A stretch of DNA of 64,000 nt from Nissolia schottii (GCA_003254905.1 QANU01055854.1:438078-502077), one strand, 5' to 3'; positions 46,206 to 63,928 are shown, counted from the first letter of the stretch. Notes: generated from the letters alone by a model not told the origin. Made by a program: numbers and translations.

Positions 46206-47189
46206 TATCAAAGTGCTGAATAAATACTTAATTGATGAAAGAAATCCATGGAGTCTCAATAATGCACTGCTCGCTTGTTGCTATGTCTCTATGATGTCTC
46301 AATAACTTAATTGATTATTTTATATGTGTATAAACTTTTAGTTTATTTCATTTTAGGTAGCTATTTATTTATCTATTTACTTAGTTATTCATTATATTGA
46401 TTTTTGTTGAGTTCGGGTCCATTTTTAGCTAGAATTTAAGTTCCAGAGTTCATTCATTCAAATGATAACAAGGAAATTCGAATGAATGCTGAAAAATTCG
46501 TACCCGAGGACAGAGAAATTGAGACATTCAAATGACTCCATAGATCATTCGAATGACTTGATTAATTTTGCAATTTTTGGGTTCCAAGGGCAAGTCATTG
46601 AATGACACACTAAGTCATTCGAATGACTAGTGTCTAGGGGCATTTTAAGAATGTGAGACACTCATTTTTGTCAAGCGTTCTCTCTCTAACACCCTTTGCT
46701 CTCCCTTATCTCTAGAAAATCCAAAACCCTAACACCAAATCTTTCCCAAACCTTCCATATCACTCAAAAATCTCTTCAAATCTTTCACTCCATCTTCATT
46801 ATCATCAACATCCTTTCTTGCTCTCTCTCTCTAGAATCTCCATTGGAGGTCTTCCAGGCGCTTTTGGTGGTAACCCTAGGACTCTACATGAAATTCTCTT
46901 CTCTTAGGTCATCAAGGGTAATTTCTTAACTTAAATCTCTTGTTGGTGTTGTGATTGAGTTGGTTATTCGATTATTCAAGTCTATGAGTAGAGTGCTTGG
47001 AACCTTAGGTTGAACTTTTGTGAATATTAGTGATTTAGGTTAAATTGATCCTAGCCCATGAGCTTGTTGTCTTATTTATAGCATTGGGAGACTCTGGTAA
47101 TTTTCTCCAAGCTTTGGCTGTTGCATAGATCTATCCTAGTTAGATGTAATTGTAGTTTATTTTCTTTATTAATATAAATGTGAATTGAA

Positions 47190-47226
<37 letters not shown>

Positions 47227-48400
47227 ATAAATCATATACATTTTTCATACGATTTTTTATACATTTATTTATATATATGATTTTTTCCATAAGTATATAA
47301 TTTTTTTAACGAAATAAAGTTTTTCATTAATTATACTCTAATAGATTTATTTTAAGCCTATCAAAATTTTTATTTGTGCCATCTTTTAAAAAAAAAAAAT
47401 TTTTTTAAGTCATTTATTAGTAACACAATTTAGTATATAATGCTTGCAATATTATAACACAACAAAATTGTTAGCTTAGTTAAAAGACATTTACTTGCTT
47501 AGCTTAATATACTGAGTTTAACTCTTGCTAGTGACAAAAGTTAGGATTTTTAGTCATTTTATAGTAACACGTTCAGGTATAAAATGTATATAATATATGC
47601 AACATTATATAATAATAACACTGGTAGACTAGTGGTTAAGGTGTCAGCATCACACATGGAAGGATGTCTACCTAAAAAGGGGTGACAAGGTGGTTAACGT
47701 GCCACGCCACTCTGTAATTGCCATGTCAACAGTCACTATTAGTCATGCGGACGAAAGGACTAACAAGACTGATGTTTTGAATTGAGATGGACAAAATTGA
47801 CCAAAAAAATTTGGGAGAGACTAAGTTGGGGATCTATGTGACTTGAATATGGAAGGATGCTTATGTGGAAGTGGGTGATGTGGCAGTTAACGTGTTACGT
47901 TGCTTCGTTAACTGTTATGTCAACAATCACTGTTAGTCAAGTGGATGAAAGGACTGACACAACCGATTTTATGAGATGAGAGGGACGAAATTAGCCAAAA
48001 AATTTGGAAGGGATTAAGTTAATTAAAATCAAAATTGAAAGAGACTAAGTTGAGAGTTTATCCTATAATCTATGTTTAACATGTTGGATTTAAATCCTCT
48101 AAAATGAATAATAAAGTGATGCTTTTCATCTCTAGATAAATAAAATGAGAAGTGAGGCCTAATGACACTTTATTAATCCGAAGATGACACTTTACCCTCC
48201 AAAACCTCGCTTAAGAGAATTCTTACCCTAACATGTCCATTACGCCACAATCCTATTAAAAGCTAAAAAATATATGACAAGGCTTGAATTTGGGCCATCA
48301 AAGAGTAAAATGAGAAATTTCCCTGTACATGATCCAAATCCTAAAATTACATGCCAGTCCAAAATCAAAAAGTGATAAAAGTAATTTTAAAAAAAACAGT
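46206..48400. repeat. Gene-free repeat-derived DNA with a diverged direct duplication and (TA)n
   Basis: At 46440-46630 the phrase cattcgaatgact recurs several times in direct and palindromic form. A (TA)n tract lies at 47195-47222. At about 47657-47851 and 47852-48025 two head-to-tail copies of a ~180-195 bp unit (ggaaggatg..., gttaacgtg, ctgttagtca, gaaaggactgac) are recognisable, typical of a MULE- or LTR-derived legume repeat. The 46680-46860 part has a pyrimidine-rich leader-like composition with no convincing gene. Confidence 0.45.
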
Positions 48401-48489
48401 GGAGGCTCGCGAGGGTTTAAGCAGAAGTACCAGAGAGACAGAGATTGGAGGAAAAGGAAAAAGAAAACGAAGAGGAGCAAAGCAAAGCT

Positions 48490-49008
48490 ATGGGTAGCAG
48501 GTTGGGAAGAAGGGTGGTGCAGTTCGCGAACCTACCCATAAAGCTCCTGATGCCCGCAACCTTCACCAACATCCAAGAGATCGCACTCAAGACCATCCCT
48601 TCCGCCTCCAAGATCGAGATCAAGCGCGTCCTCGAGTCCCTCTACGGCTTCGAGGTCGACAAGGTCCGAACCCTAAACATGGAGGGCAAGAAGAAGAAGC
48701 GCGGCGGCTTGCTCATCGCGAAGCCCGATTACAAGAAGGCATACGTCACCCTCAAGGCCCCGCTCTCCATCTCCACGGACCTCTACCCTATCAAAGTCAT
48801 CGAGGAGGACAAGAAGAGGATGAACAAGCAGTCCACGTCGAGCGTCGTCGAAGGAGGAGGAGGAGGAGGAGGAGAGAACAAGAGGCAGCATTGGCTCGAG
48901 GGCAAGCGGGTCGGGTTCGAAAGGGGTCCGAACCGTAGGGACCGTGATGACGGTGGTGCTGCTAAGTTTCCTTGGAGCAGCATGAGGTCTGGTAGAGCTG
49001 CTAGGTAG
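48490..49008 (+). CDS. Mitochondrial-type ribosomal protein uL23 (L23/L15e family)
   Basis: A single exon encodes 172 aa. Residues 1-100 closely match the plant uL23m family: MGSRLGRRVVQFANLPIKLL, PSASKIEIKRVLESLYGFEV, KVRTLNMEGKKKKRGG, and PDYKKAYVTLK. uL23 sits at the exit of the large subunit's peptide tunnel and binds 23S-type rRNA domain III. The nuclear gene serves the mitochondrial ribosome (family knowledge); no classical presequence stands out, but the basic N-terminus could act as one. Residues 122-128 are a poly-Gly run from GGA repeats, and the tail is basic and Arg-rich, ending PWSSMRSGRAAR. ATG 48490 was preferred over the in-frame ATG 48445 because family members begin MGSRLGRR. 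The gene is notably more GC-rich than its surroundings. Confidence 0.92.
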   Translation: MGSRLGRRVVQFANLPIKLLMPATFTNIQEIALKTIPSASKIEIKRVLESLYGFEVDKVRTLNMEGKKKKRGGLLIAKPDYKKAYVTLKAPLSISTDLYPIKVIEEDKKRMNKQSTSSVVEGGGGGGGENKRQHWLEGKRVGFERGPNRRDRDDGGAAKFPWSSMRSGRAAR

Positions 49009-52000
49009 AGTGCTTTTTCCCTTTTTTGGGAGTTGGTGGTTGTTGTTAATGCCTTTTTTATTTTTTGTTCCGTTGGAGCATGAGAGTAGTGTCATTTGAT
49101 TCAATGGGTCTAGTGGATTTTGTTGATGGATTTATGGTTATTGTGTTTGTTAATGAAATAAGAAAAACAATGTTGGCTTGTTAAGGTGTTGCTGGGTTTG
49201 GGCAGCAAAGTAAGGTGTTTTCACGACTGAAAGAAGATTCTGCTATGGTATTTAGCAAAATGATTATTGAATGAAATTATGATATTTATGCATGTTTTCC
49301 ATGTGTACTTGTTGCTATGCGTTGTGTTTGTGTCAATCGACTGCATCCGAATAAGGTGGGTGTGGTATGCTTGCTTGGTTTTGTGACCCTATTTTATTGG
49401 CCATCTACTCAGCAGCTCTCAGGTGGGTAGCAGGGTGTTTTTCTCCTTAAAAATTGAACATTGGTGTTTAAGAGAGTAGTCTATTTATTTTTGGCAAATG
49501 AGTTGCATATTTAATTTCTAGTTACTATGGATTTTATTTCCCTCTACGTGAATATTAGTAATCTTAGATTCTGGTGTGTGAAGAGCACTGTTTAAAGGCC
49601 GCGAACCGTTTTGCTGTTCGCCAACATCAGAAACGTCATCAGAACGAATTTCTTAGATGCATATAGAGGGAACTTGTTAAGTATTGCGACTAGCATAAAG
49701 AGGCACCCTAAATCAAGATTTTGATTATAAGGCCTTATTTGCACCCCAGGTTCATTTTTTTCCCAACATCACCAAAGTATTTTTGTTTCACTTTCTTCAT
49801 CTTTTATGGTTCCTAGAAAGTATGGACATGCCAACTTTTGTTGTACATGGCTAGTTCTAGTGAATCTGTTCATTTAGGGATTCTTTTGTAGATGTCAATA
49901 GAAGTGATGCCCCATGTTTTTTTTTGGAAGGAGCTTAGAAATAAATTTTTGGCACATACTACATATATCAAGATAGTTTGGCAATGTATTTGGGGGCTTA
50001 CTTAAGATAGTTTATGTGTTAAGGGGATGAGAATGAGGGTACAATTCTTTTTATCTTTAGAAAGAAGAGTAGAGAAATCAGATTGTGGTTCATGGAGACT
50101 GATAATTGTTGTCATCGTATTGAAGATTCAAAACCACGTTGTGTTGAAGCAGTGCCTATGCTGATCTTGGTCTTGTAGCTATATGTTTTTGCTGTATTAG
50201 AATTTATATTTTTCTGAATTTGATATATTCAGATTAGTTCAGCTTCTGGTGATGTTCGCTGCATTGCTTTTAAAGGAAGGTTTTAAAGGACTGTATTGTA
50301 TGAAGTTTCTCACTATCTTGTCCTTTTAAAAACATTTGATAAATTTTGTCACCCATGTCTATGTTGATATGTCAAAATATTTTTTTGATATCAATCTTTG
50401 AAGTCATGGGGTTTATCACTGGATTTGCCCTTTGATGCTATTCAGTTTTAACTGAAGCTCTACACCTCATAGATTTTACTGACCAAGTCGAAAATATTGG
50501 TTTGCAAGTTGTTTCCTAGTTTATCAACACTTTTGTGTAGTTAACTAGTTTGATGTTGTGGAAGTTAAATGATCTGTTGTGCTTAATGAGTAGTGTGTCT
50601 TTTCGTTCATTGCACTGCTGATTTTGTATTTTAGGTATGGTCCAACCGCTGACTTTGGATCATTGGTGTTGTTATCTTTTGATTTTACATGAATTTACAT
50701 CTCTCTCTCAATCAAATCAGTTAGAAGTTGATTCCAAAGGGGTTGTTTTTTTATTCTTGAAGGCTAGCTTGTGTCACTCTGGCTCAGTAGCAAGCACCTA
50801 CAGTGGCAGTTGCATTAATAGAATCAAGACTTAAGAGACCTCTCACATTTTCCTTGCTTTTAAATGGAAATCTTTTAATAGCATCCTGACTACAAGGTTT
50901 TTCAATGGGAGAAGCCAAAAAAACTTTTATACTGAACTTTTCTTTGAAAGATACTTTAAATCAAAGCTTTAGAAAACCATATCAGAGAATTTTGAAAAGT
51001 TACTGAGTCTCAAACCCTATCTGAGGTTCTTCACAAAGCTGGAATAGGTGTAGTGCTCTGTTTTTGTATGTTTTGCTGGTAGGTTCTTGGTATTTTTAAA
51101 GCATAACTGATTCTTGAAGTTCTACTTGCAACATGTATTCTTTCATACATAGAAAAAATTGTAATGATGAAAAATTTAATAATAAAAAGAAAAAAGAAAA
51201 GAATACCCAGATCAGCTTGTCTACCTAGATATATTGCATCTACATTCACTTATCTGTCCTGCTGGTTAATGAGACAATTAAGTTTGATGTTTTTTAAAAT
51301 CTGCTGAATTTTTGTTATTGAGAAAATCCAATTGATCTTGTAGATGCATCTGTGTTTCTGGCTGAACTTCCCTTCACTTTGGGATCCAATTGACCTTGTA
51401 GATGCATGATGCCACTTCCCTTAACTTTGTGATGGTTTATGGTTTAGTGGATTTTGTTGATGCATTATGGTTGTGATTGTGATATTTCCTTTTTTGTTTA
51501 ACGAAATAAAAAAGTTTGACTTATTGAGGTCTTGGATTTGAGCAGCAGAGCAAGGTGATAGTGTTATCACAACTGAATTTTTAAAAAAATGATGCCATGC
51601 TAATAGTCTGTTTTACTGCTTTCTCGATCTAAATCAACATTTGGAACTCCTGCATTCATTGCTTTAATGATCATCCCATCTGTTTAGATAGATGTAATAA
51701 GCCTAGCCATGGAATGCCTTATTCCTGAGCTGGGGTTTTATGACTTTGGTTTATTCTGTCATTCTCCACTCCAGTTTGGTCTCCATCTGGTTTTGCATGA
51801 AAGGGAGTTCTTTATATTTTCCAGCCTGATGAATGCTTTTGCATGTTGCTCGACTTCCCATACCACAATTGCAACTCACAGTAATCATGTCATTCTCAAG
51901 TTCTGCTTTGAGTCTTTTGATGTCCACACAGATAGATGTCTGCTCCCCATCCTATTCACTGTTCATAGCTGTTTCCTCTTTGTGCTGGCTCGACAAATTA

Positions 52001-52740
52001 TTAGGATTTTATAGAGCACCAAGTAAGATTGTACACTTATAATTTAGAGTGACATTTTTGGTTTAGATGGTAGTTAGTGATGAGTTTCCTAATACATAAA
52101 ATTAAAATGTCACTTTTTAGAGCATAATCATACTTGATGTTCTACAAGTACCTAATAATTTTCTTGGAGCCAACTTTTGTAGCTGAATCTCCACACCGAT
52201 CAAATAGGTCTTCTGTTTTAATGATCATCCCATCTGTTTTGCTACCACAATCTCTTATATGGCATATGAATTATGTGAATCAGTTTCTCAGCGCCGCCAG
52301 ACAGGATTCAAATTCAACTTCCTTGTATAATTTCACAAGTAAACACCAGTTCTTTCTGTTGAATATCCTCCCAAAATTAGGTTAACTTCCTCTTCATAAG
52401 TAAAGAAAATTACTTTCAACATTGCTCTTCCAAATCAATTTTACTTTGCTGCAATGTCGAGAGGAATTTATCGTAATCGATGTTATTTTCTAATTGAATT
52501 CATGTTAATTTTCTTTTAAACTTTGTGTGAGCTCACGATAGTAGATACTCAGGATGCACCTAAAATAAGTTAATATATGTATATATATTTTTCTTTTATT
52601 CATAATATATCTGTGTATATATAAAATTAACTTGAACTTTTTATTAATAAATTTATTTTTAACAGTATCCCAATACATATATGTTATGGCCTTGCGATTT
52701 GGTGATATGAGCTGACTGGATGTTGAGCTTTCCCTGTGAT
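49009..52740. other. Downstream region of uL23m with a decayed duplicate of its 3' flank
   Basis: No further coding gene was recognised. The sequence at 49104-49265 (tagtggattttgttgatg..., gggcagcaaagtaaggtg) has a clear diverged counterpart at about 51441-51605 (same first phrase, then gagcagcagagcaaggtg). A ~75-bp tandem duplication (ccaattgatcttgtagatgc / ccaattgaccttgtagatgc) lies at 51327-51435. A 23-bp exact direct repeat beginning tttaatgatcatcccatc is at 51663 and 52217. These suggest past segmental duplications downstream of the gene. Confidence 0.5.
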
Positions 52741-53165
52741 GGTTCATGCTCCTTGATTTTTGGGTAATGTTGACGGTGGATTTGCAAGAGACTCTAATGC
52801 CTAAATTAAAAGATTTTAGGCAGGCCCATAGGTTGGTGTGGCAGGTGATAGGTTGAAGCGTGCCAAGGGTGCTACAACACCTAATTGGAGCGCATTATAT
52901 GCGTTGCAGCGCGTCTCTAAAACTAACCTAGGCTCTTATGACTGACCTAGTGGCTTGGGTTATTACAAGATCTTCTCTCTTTGTATTATATGGCTTGTTA
53001 GGGGTCTTAGTCCCTATGCGCCGGTCATGACTCTATTTGGGTCGTGGCATAACTTGTATTCTCGAGAATAAAAATTGCCTGAATTTCATTCTCACGCCCC
53101 ATGGGATTGTTGGATTTCCATGGGATTGGAATGTTTTGACACATAGAAAGACCAAATTGTTCCAA
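52741..53165. other. Gene-free spacer before the minisatellite
   Basis: Nothing coding is seen. The part from about 53050 (tattctcgagaataaaaatt, ccatgggattg) could be the terminal region of an unclassified DNA element that also carries the minisatellite; the end near 53640-53740 has similar phrases (gaatgtt, attcttg) but I could not align the two ends. Confidence 0.3.
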
Positions 53166-53169
53166 ACCT

Positions 53170-53575
53170 CATACCTTAGGTCAACACCACCCACCAGTCG
53201 ACCATCACCGACCAACGATCGACCACCGCAGACTGACAACTAACCACGATTGGCTGGCGATCGACCACCGTTGGCCAGTGACGGACCACCACTTGCTAGT
53301 GACGAATCACCATCGGTTGGCAACGGACAACCGCCCGACTAGCGATGGACCACCCACCAGCAGAGGATCATCGCCAGCTAGTGACCATCGCCGGAGAAGG
53401 ACCATCGTCGACGGGGACGGACCATCGTCGGGCAGTGACAAGTAACCGTCGGATGGTGAGAGACCATCGCCAAATGACAACAGAACACCATTGGAAGGTG
53501 CTGGACCATTGTAGGATGGCGAAGGAACATCGCCGAAAGGTACGGACCACCGTCGGACGACGTTGGGTCACTTAC
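53170..53575. repeat. GC-rich irregular minisatellite, unit about 20-27 bp
   Basis: Phrases of the type 'gacggaccaccrtcggntg' and 'gaccatcgccgg' recur about fifteen times with variable spacing in an otherwise AT-rich region. The composition keeps several frames open on both strands, but the predicted peptides are just translations of the repeat. It resembles the repetitive GC-rich cores of some plant MULE or MITE elements. Confidence 0.6.
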
Positions 53576-53961
53576 ATACATTGTTATGTTATGGGTATTT
53601 TTGTAAAAATATATTTTAATCCCTAGAATGTTTTGCAATCAAACGCTTTCAAATCATATTCTTGGGAAAGCTTTTCCTGCAAATAACATTCTTGATAATA
53701 GTATTCCTAGAAATAAAAAAGATTCTGTGAACAGCATGCCCCTCAATAAGCTTTCAATAATTTATTTATTTAAAATATATCTTTTCCCATTTAAATTTGC
53801 TTGTTTCCATTTTTTGGGTTGCTTCAACAAATGAGTGGATATAAGTGGCAATTTAAAGAAAGAAGGCGCGAAATTTGTCATAGAAAAAAGGAAAAACAGA
53901 AGGGAAAAAAAAAAAAAGCGGTGACATGGGTCCTCGACGTGGCTGGCTCTCTATGCAGGGA

Positions 53962-58477
<4,516 letters not shown>

Positions 58478-59438
58478 AAAAAATTCTATTTACAGAAGTG
58501 CCAAAATAAGTCTGTTCACTTGGCTCAATTGGGGGAATGGTTGCTTTGCGGGCGGAAACGTGCTATATGGCTCAGTTTACTTGGCGAGAGGGCAAATTGC
58601 AGTAATGGTTTTTTCTTTCATTTTTTGGTAAGAAAATTGCAGTAATGTGTTTTTTTTTTTTTCTGTAGTAATGTGTTTTAATGTAAGATAAAAAAAAATG
58701 GTAGTTATTTTGATTTTTATTTTATTTATTACACAATTAGACCTCGATGTATGAACACAGGAAATAAAATGATAGAGAATTTTTGTATCAGGAGACATGA
58801 AGAAAGAATTGGAATCCTTCAAAAAGAGAATCTCACTTCGAATAGAAAAGTGAGAGGTCTACGTTGTTTGATCAGTAAAGTGAGCATTATGTAAAATCTC
58901 TTTATTGATCCAAAGTCAAATCTCTCACTACTGAGAATCCAAATTCACGGAGGCACTGTTGAATTTGGTGGAATTTCTGCAATTTTCTGAATTGAAAACA
59001 TCCTATTCAATTTATGTTTGGAGGCAGAATCGCGTTCTTCGATGATAAGTTCCATGGATGCATCTCGCGCTAGCTTCTATTGAGTATGAAAGATGAAGTA
59101 AAACGATGTCGACTCCATTTAATGGCCAACTTGACTCTTAGCGTAATCATTAGATTGTACAACTACTGCTATTTGAATTGGTCGATGATTTAATTACTAA
59201 CATTGGGAGTTTATAAACATAGATCTCGATTATGTGCCAAATAACATTTTCGAGATATTATCTTCAACATCATTAGGAACCCTATTACAATTCGAAGTTT
59301 TAAATTTGACAAACATAGAAGTTGAACGTAGACAGAAGGCAACAAAGATTTGACCGCCAAATAAGAACATGCGATGATTTGACCATCAAATAAGAACAAA
59401 GCCATCAGCCTTCTGCCTGACCCTCAATGTCAGATATA
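58478..59438. other. Shared 3' region between RABH1 and the unrecognised - strand gene
   Basis: The two stop codons are 961 bp apart and convergent, so this holds both 3' UTRs. Low-complexity T and A runs occur at 58649-58660 and 58689-58697. No other gene was seen. Confidence 0.5.
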
Positions 59439-62400
59439 TCAAAACCAATGTTCCCAAGCTTGACCTGCAGGGTAATTGATCAATTTAGTCAATGGTTCAT
59501 ATAGAATGAACAAGAATTTGCATAAAATATCCAGTTGGAGCGCAACAGAAGCTGTATTAAATACGGAAGCCAATTATACACCCTAATAATCAATCTAGTT
59601 AATGCTCTTTACAGTGATGTGTGTCTGTTTCCATTCTTATCAGTCTTCTGGAATTTCAACATGCATGCAAGTAAATTCACAACACATCATTTAGACGTAC
59701 GGTGTCATAATCTCGGATACTATTCGCAAGTTAGAGAGTTGGTGACTCCTTCATTCCCTTATTGGACCACTTCAATTGTCCACTATATTATACACAGACA
59801 AAGAATAAGAATCTATATGCTGTTTAGCAAATTTATCACGTTACAATTATTGGGAAGAAAAATAAAAACATCACTAGTTATAACAGAATACTCATATGAA
59901 ACACTTAACCAGGATTAAAAAAAAAAAAAAAGAATATTCAGATGAACTAACTAAAACTTAGTATTAAATGACAAGCTTGTGTTTTAGTTTGTCAGTATTA
60001 GGCAGTATTTATTTTCCTACAATTTTTTCCAATATTAATATTTTATGAATAAGCATAGTGGTCCATCATTCAATTTTGTTGGTATAATACTGTCCTCCAA
60101 TTAAATGACATTGAAGACAGATGAACACATTTAGGACCAATAAAATTAATACCGTCAAGAGAGTAGCTGCAGATCTAATGTTGTTCTGTTGTTTAGAACT
60201 TACAATATTGAAAACAGGAGAGCAACTTTTCTGGAATCGAATGAGGCAGCACGCTTATATCTTCTCCATCTGTTGCTTGGTAAATCATGTAACTTCTCAG
60301 TGACTGGTTTATCTGTTAATTTACAGATCTGAAAGTTAAAAGTGTATCTAGATAAAAAGAAGCGAGTAATTGGTAGATTAAACATTACAAAAAATGGGGA
60401 AAAAAAAAAGGATGCGAGATAAAAATATAAGGACAACATAATATAGTAAACCAAATTAGGCATATCAATGCAACCATGGAAAGCAACAGGATCATAACAG
60501 CAATATCTTTTCAATGAATGGCCTTTGTCTTCAAGTTTAAACTAAACTATATTCTCTACTTAAGTATTTCATCTATTTGTTTGATTGCATAGGGAAATGC
60601 CGGAGTAAAACCAACCTATCTTTTACCACCCTGCTTTTGACAAGGCAAGAAAATGTGAAATCTTGTGGTTAATAGTCAGAATCATCCAATTGGCCAAAAG
60701 CATGTTCCAATTCTCTTTGGAGGGTATATGTTCTTCATTACATGAGAGGATAGAACAATTTATTTTGATGCTGTTAGTACATGTTCTCTTATTTTCGTTT
60801 CAACTCTAAACTATTCTAACTGCTTGTTTACAGAAAATCATTATCTTCTTATTATCAACTCAAATCCAGTAAAAGAAAAACTGCATAAGCTTATCTGAAT
60901 TTTAAGTACTAAGCTCAACAAGATCACCACATACCTCTTGAATTATTGAGGCTCATCAATCCCCCTGCTTTGAAACTTGATTCTCTCCACAATACACTCT
61001 GCAATGTTGTGAAATATCAGTCCTTATACTCATGCCAGAACATACATATAAATGGAGATTTCTTCAGGACCTTTTGTTTTTATTAGGGTACCTATGTACA
61101 TCCCAAGGCATTCAAAGTAGTAATATATAGAAATGGCGTGGAAGGAAGAATGCTTACTGCTCAAATTTATCTGAAATCAATTAAACCTATCTATATGTAA
61201 TATGATATCTTTAAAAATAACCGTCAATATGAGTTTACGAGACTTACAGTGGGCGAGTTCCCAGTTTTAAAACTCTCAACAACCTCTTCATAGGATTCAT
61301 GTGAAGTGGAGTTTCCATTCACACTAGGTATATCAATTATGCACTGGGAATACTCTTCCTCAGTTTTCATTTCAAAATCAAAGCAGTTTTGGCAATTCAA
61401 GTCAGCATCCAAGCACATTGGGCTTTCAGCTTGATTAGGGACCTCTAAGATGCTTAAGAAAGCTAGTGGTGAAGCACAAGTTGCATTTTCAACTTCCTCA
61501 GGCAACATTGAAATACTGTAAACGTCTTGAGCCTGCAGATATAGAATGGTGTCAGTTTTTTGCACAATTTTTGATCTGTTTCCTGATGTTTATTAGTGGC
61601 ATAAAATTGGTCAAGCAATTCAAATAAGAAAAGCAAGCAGGAAACAAAAAAAAAATCTATGACTGTCCCTCCCCTTTGGTCCTTAATTTTAACAGTTCCA
61701 TGAAGGGGGGAAAAAAAGCAGCTTTGGTGTCTTACAGTACAAGAAACCATTTGATCCAAAATAACAAGGCAAACAATCTAACCCAAAATGAAAACTCAGG
61801 TGCGAAGTTTACATATCAAGAAAGATAACAGTAACAAGAAAAAATCGAAGTGAAACACGAGTAGATATACTTGAAAACTTTCCTCCTCTCTCCCAAATCT
61901 TTATTGATCCATTATACGTTAACACAAACTGTTATTCAGACAAAACTCAGCGCAAACATGCACCAACAGTGAACCTGAACCTGAACCCGAACCCTCAACA
62001 ATAAAATGCATAATGTAACACAATTGCTTTTGTTTCTAATTTCTACGTAATAACATGCCTTCATACAAAGCCAGATTTCATTTCCTCCCAATTCTCACTC
62101 TTACCAAGCACTAGCTAAAAATAAGATCTCTTTTGGGGTTGAAAAAAAGGCCTAAAAGAAGATAAAATCCGTTTATTACCATTCAGACACATAAAGTGTA
62201 CTAGTACTAGACTAAAAGGTTTCAAATTGATTAGTAAAAAAAAAAGAAGGAAAAACAGTTAAATCACTGTGTGATATAAAGAATGACCAACATGAGAACC
62301 GTGTAATCCGGATGCATGTGAAGTCTCTTTGATCCGAGTCGGCGGAATCTCTGAAATAGGTAACAGAAAATAAAGTAAAATTCAGCCAAATTTACATTAA

Positions 62401-63053
62401 AAAAAAAAAGTCCGATTCTGCAACTTGCCAACATTCTTAGGTGATCTCAAATCTAGTATAATTTAATTACCTAGAGAAAGCTGTCGATTAAGTTCATCAA
62501 CACCTGGTTTGAGCACTTTCATAGAACAACAACCCACAGGTACATTCCCGTTCCCTTCCAGAAACTCCCCAATTTGATGCTCTTTCTGCAAAAACAAACC
62601 ACAACTCAGAACTATCCACATAAAATTAATCAAATAAAATAAAAAAAAACAAAATCTCGGTTAAGAATACATTGAACAATGCGACTCATCAGACAAATAA
62701 TTTTGAGTGAAAGGCCTTTTTATTTAGAGCGAGGACTTGGATCCATGCATCTTATGTAAGACTGTGAGCAAAAACCAACTTGCTTCTGCCTTTGAATTTT
62801 CAAACGACGCAATTAATTAATAACATGAGCTACAGCGGAAAACGTGTCGTTTTCAATCTTTGCAACTTGTTTGAAGCAAGATGAGATTCCGAGTCGGTCA
62901 TTAAAACGACACGTCGCCACGTAGCGAACTCGAAATGCAGAGCTTAGAATCAGAGAGGCATTTAGGTTCAGACGCAGTGCGGAGACTGAAGTTTTGAGGA
63001 GGACGGTGGAGATTAAAAGTAACGTTTACCTGCGGGGACAAATCGACGGCCAT
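59439..63053 (-). CDS. Unrecognised six-exon gene, predicted 190 aa
   Basis: Proposed exons 5' to 3': 63053-63030, 62585-62471, 62350-62292, 61532-61248, 60998-60935, 59464-59439; 573 nt, with phases that fit. The product starts MAVDLSPQ, then KEHQIGEFLEG, GCCSMKVLKPGVDELNRQLSL, EIPPTRIKETSHASG, an acidic central exon (MLPEEVENATCASPLAFLSI, DADLNCQNCFDFEMKTEEE) and SVLWRESSFKAGG. No domain, signal peptide or membrane segment is recognised. The long acidic exon 4 and the exon 2 frame are the best-supported parts. The last exon is least certain: in another frame it would read VKLGNIGFDISDIEG before a stop. A TATA-like ttatatggg is present upstream at about 63139-63147 (tatata-type on the - strand). 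The leader is pyrimidine-rich. It is convergent with RABH1. Confidence 0.55.
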
Positions 63054-63928
63054 TACGGAAGTGTGGGTTTGCTCATGAACAAGAAAGAAAGAGAGAAGAA
63101 GAGGAATTAAAATGTGAGAAGAAATGTGAATGTTGTTGTTATATGGGAGTGATAGTGAAGAGGAAGAGTGAGTGACTATGTATGTACCCTAAGGGTGGCG
63201 CGATTTGCCAGGAAGGCTCCTTCTGAGTATGACGTCGAATTCTCCTACCGCCACACCCACTTCCCACTGTTCACTGTTCGACACGAGTGCCCCTTCACTG
63301 CCCTGACCATTATGACCCTTGCTTTTCTGTTTTGTGTGTTTATTTTTACTCTCTTCTTTAAAGTAAGTCCATCATTTTTATTTTTATTCTTTGCTTAATT
63401 ATGTAACCGTTATCTCAAATGTGAGAAAATTATGCTGTTCTACTTGTGAATCGCTGAGAGCCTGCGACTTTGATTGATTTCATTATAATTTTTGACCGAC
63501 CGATTTAAGGTATTACTTTCAAATTTATAAAACAAAGATACAAACGAAATCGAAGTTGAGAGTTTTGGATTTTTCTTTATTATACAAAATGAAAGTGAGG
63601 AGGTTTAATTTTTCGTTATAAAAATACAGACATTACTTGTTATAAAATCGATGAATTTGGGTGAATCATGGGCGATGAATAGATGATAATAGTTTAGTGA
63701 GGTTGGTTGTCTTGATGTGGCGAGGGGGGGGCTGTTATGCATGTGAATGAAGTTGTTATGCGTGAAGCTGAAAAAAGCAGCCTTTGCCACGGACAACGAG
63801 ACAAAAGTTAGTAAAAGAGGGTCTGTCACGGGTTTCTTCACTGTTCGTACTCGATCCACGATCCATCCTCTTATTTTCTAATTAAATTAAGACAAATTTT
63901 TATGTGGCTATATATATATATATAGATA
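63054..63928. other. Upstream region of the unrecognised - strand gene; nothing else identified
   Basis: The first ~100 bp are the presumed leader and core promoter of the - strand gene. Beyond about 63200 no coding frame of substance is visible. A G-run (about 63723-63731) and a short TA tract (63909-63924) lie near the gap. Confidence 0.4.

Noticed and set aside
47460-47660. SINE-like phrases (agcttagttaaaagac, actagtggttaaggtg)
   Set aside because: They look like degenerate tRNA promoter boxes, but no intact box A/box B pair, poly(A) tail or target duplication could be found.
53345-53638. Frames on both strands in the GC-rich minisatellite
   Set aside because: Several frames stay open because the repeat lacks stop-forming AT content; the peptides are repetitive and match nothing known.
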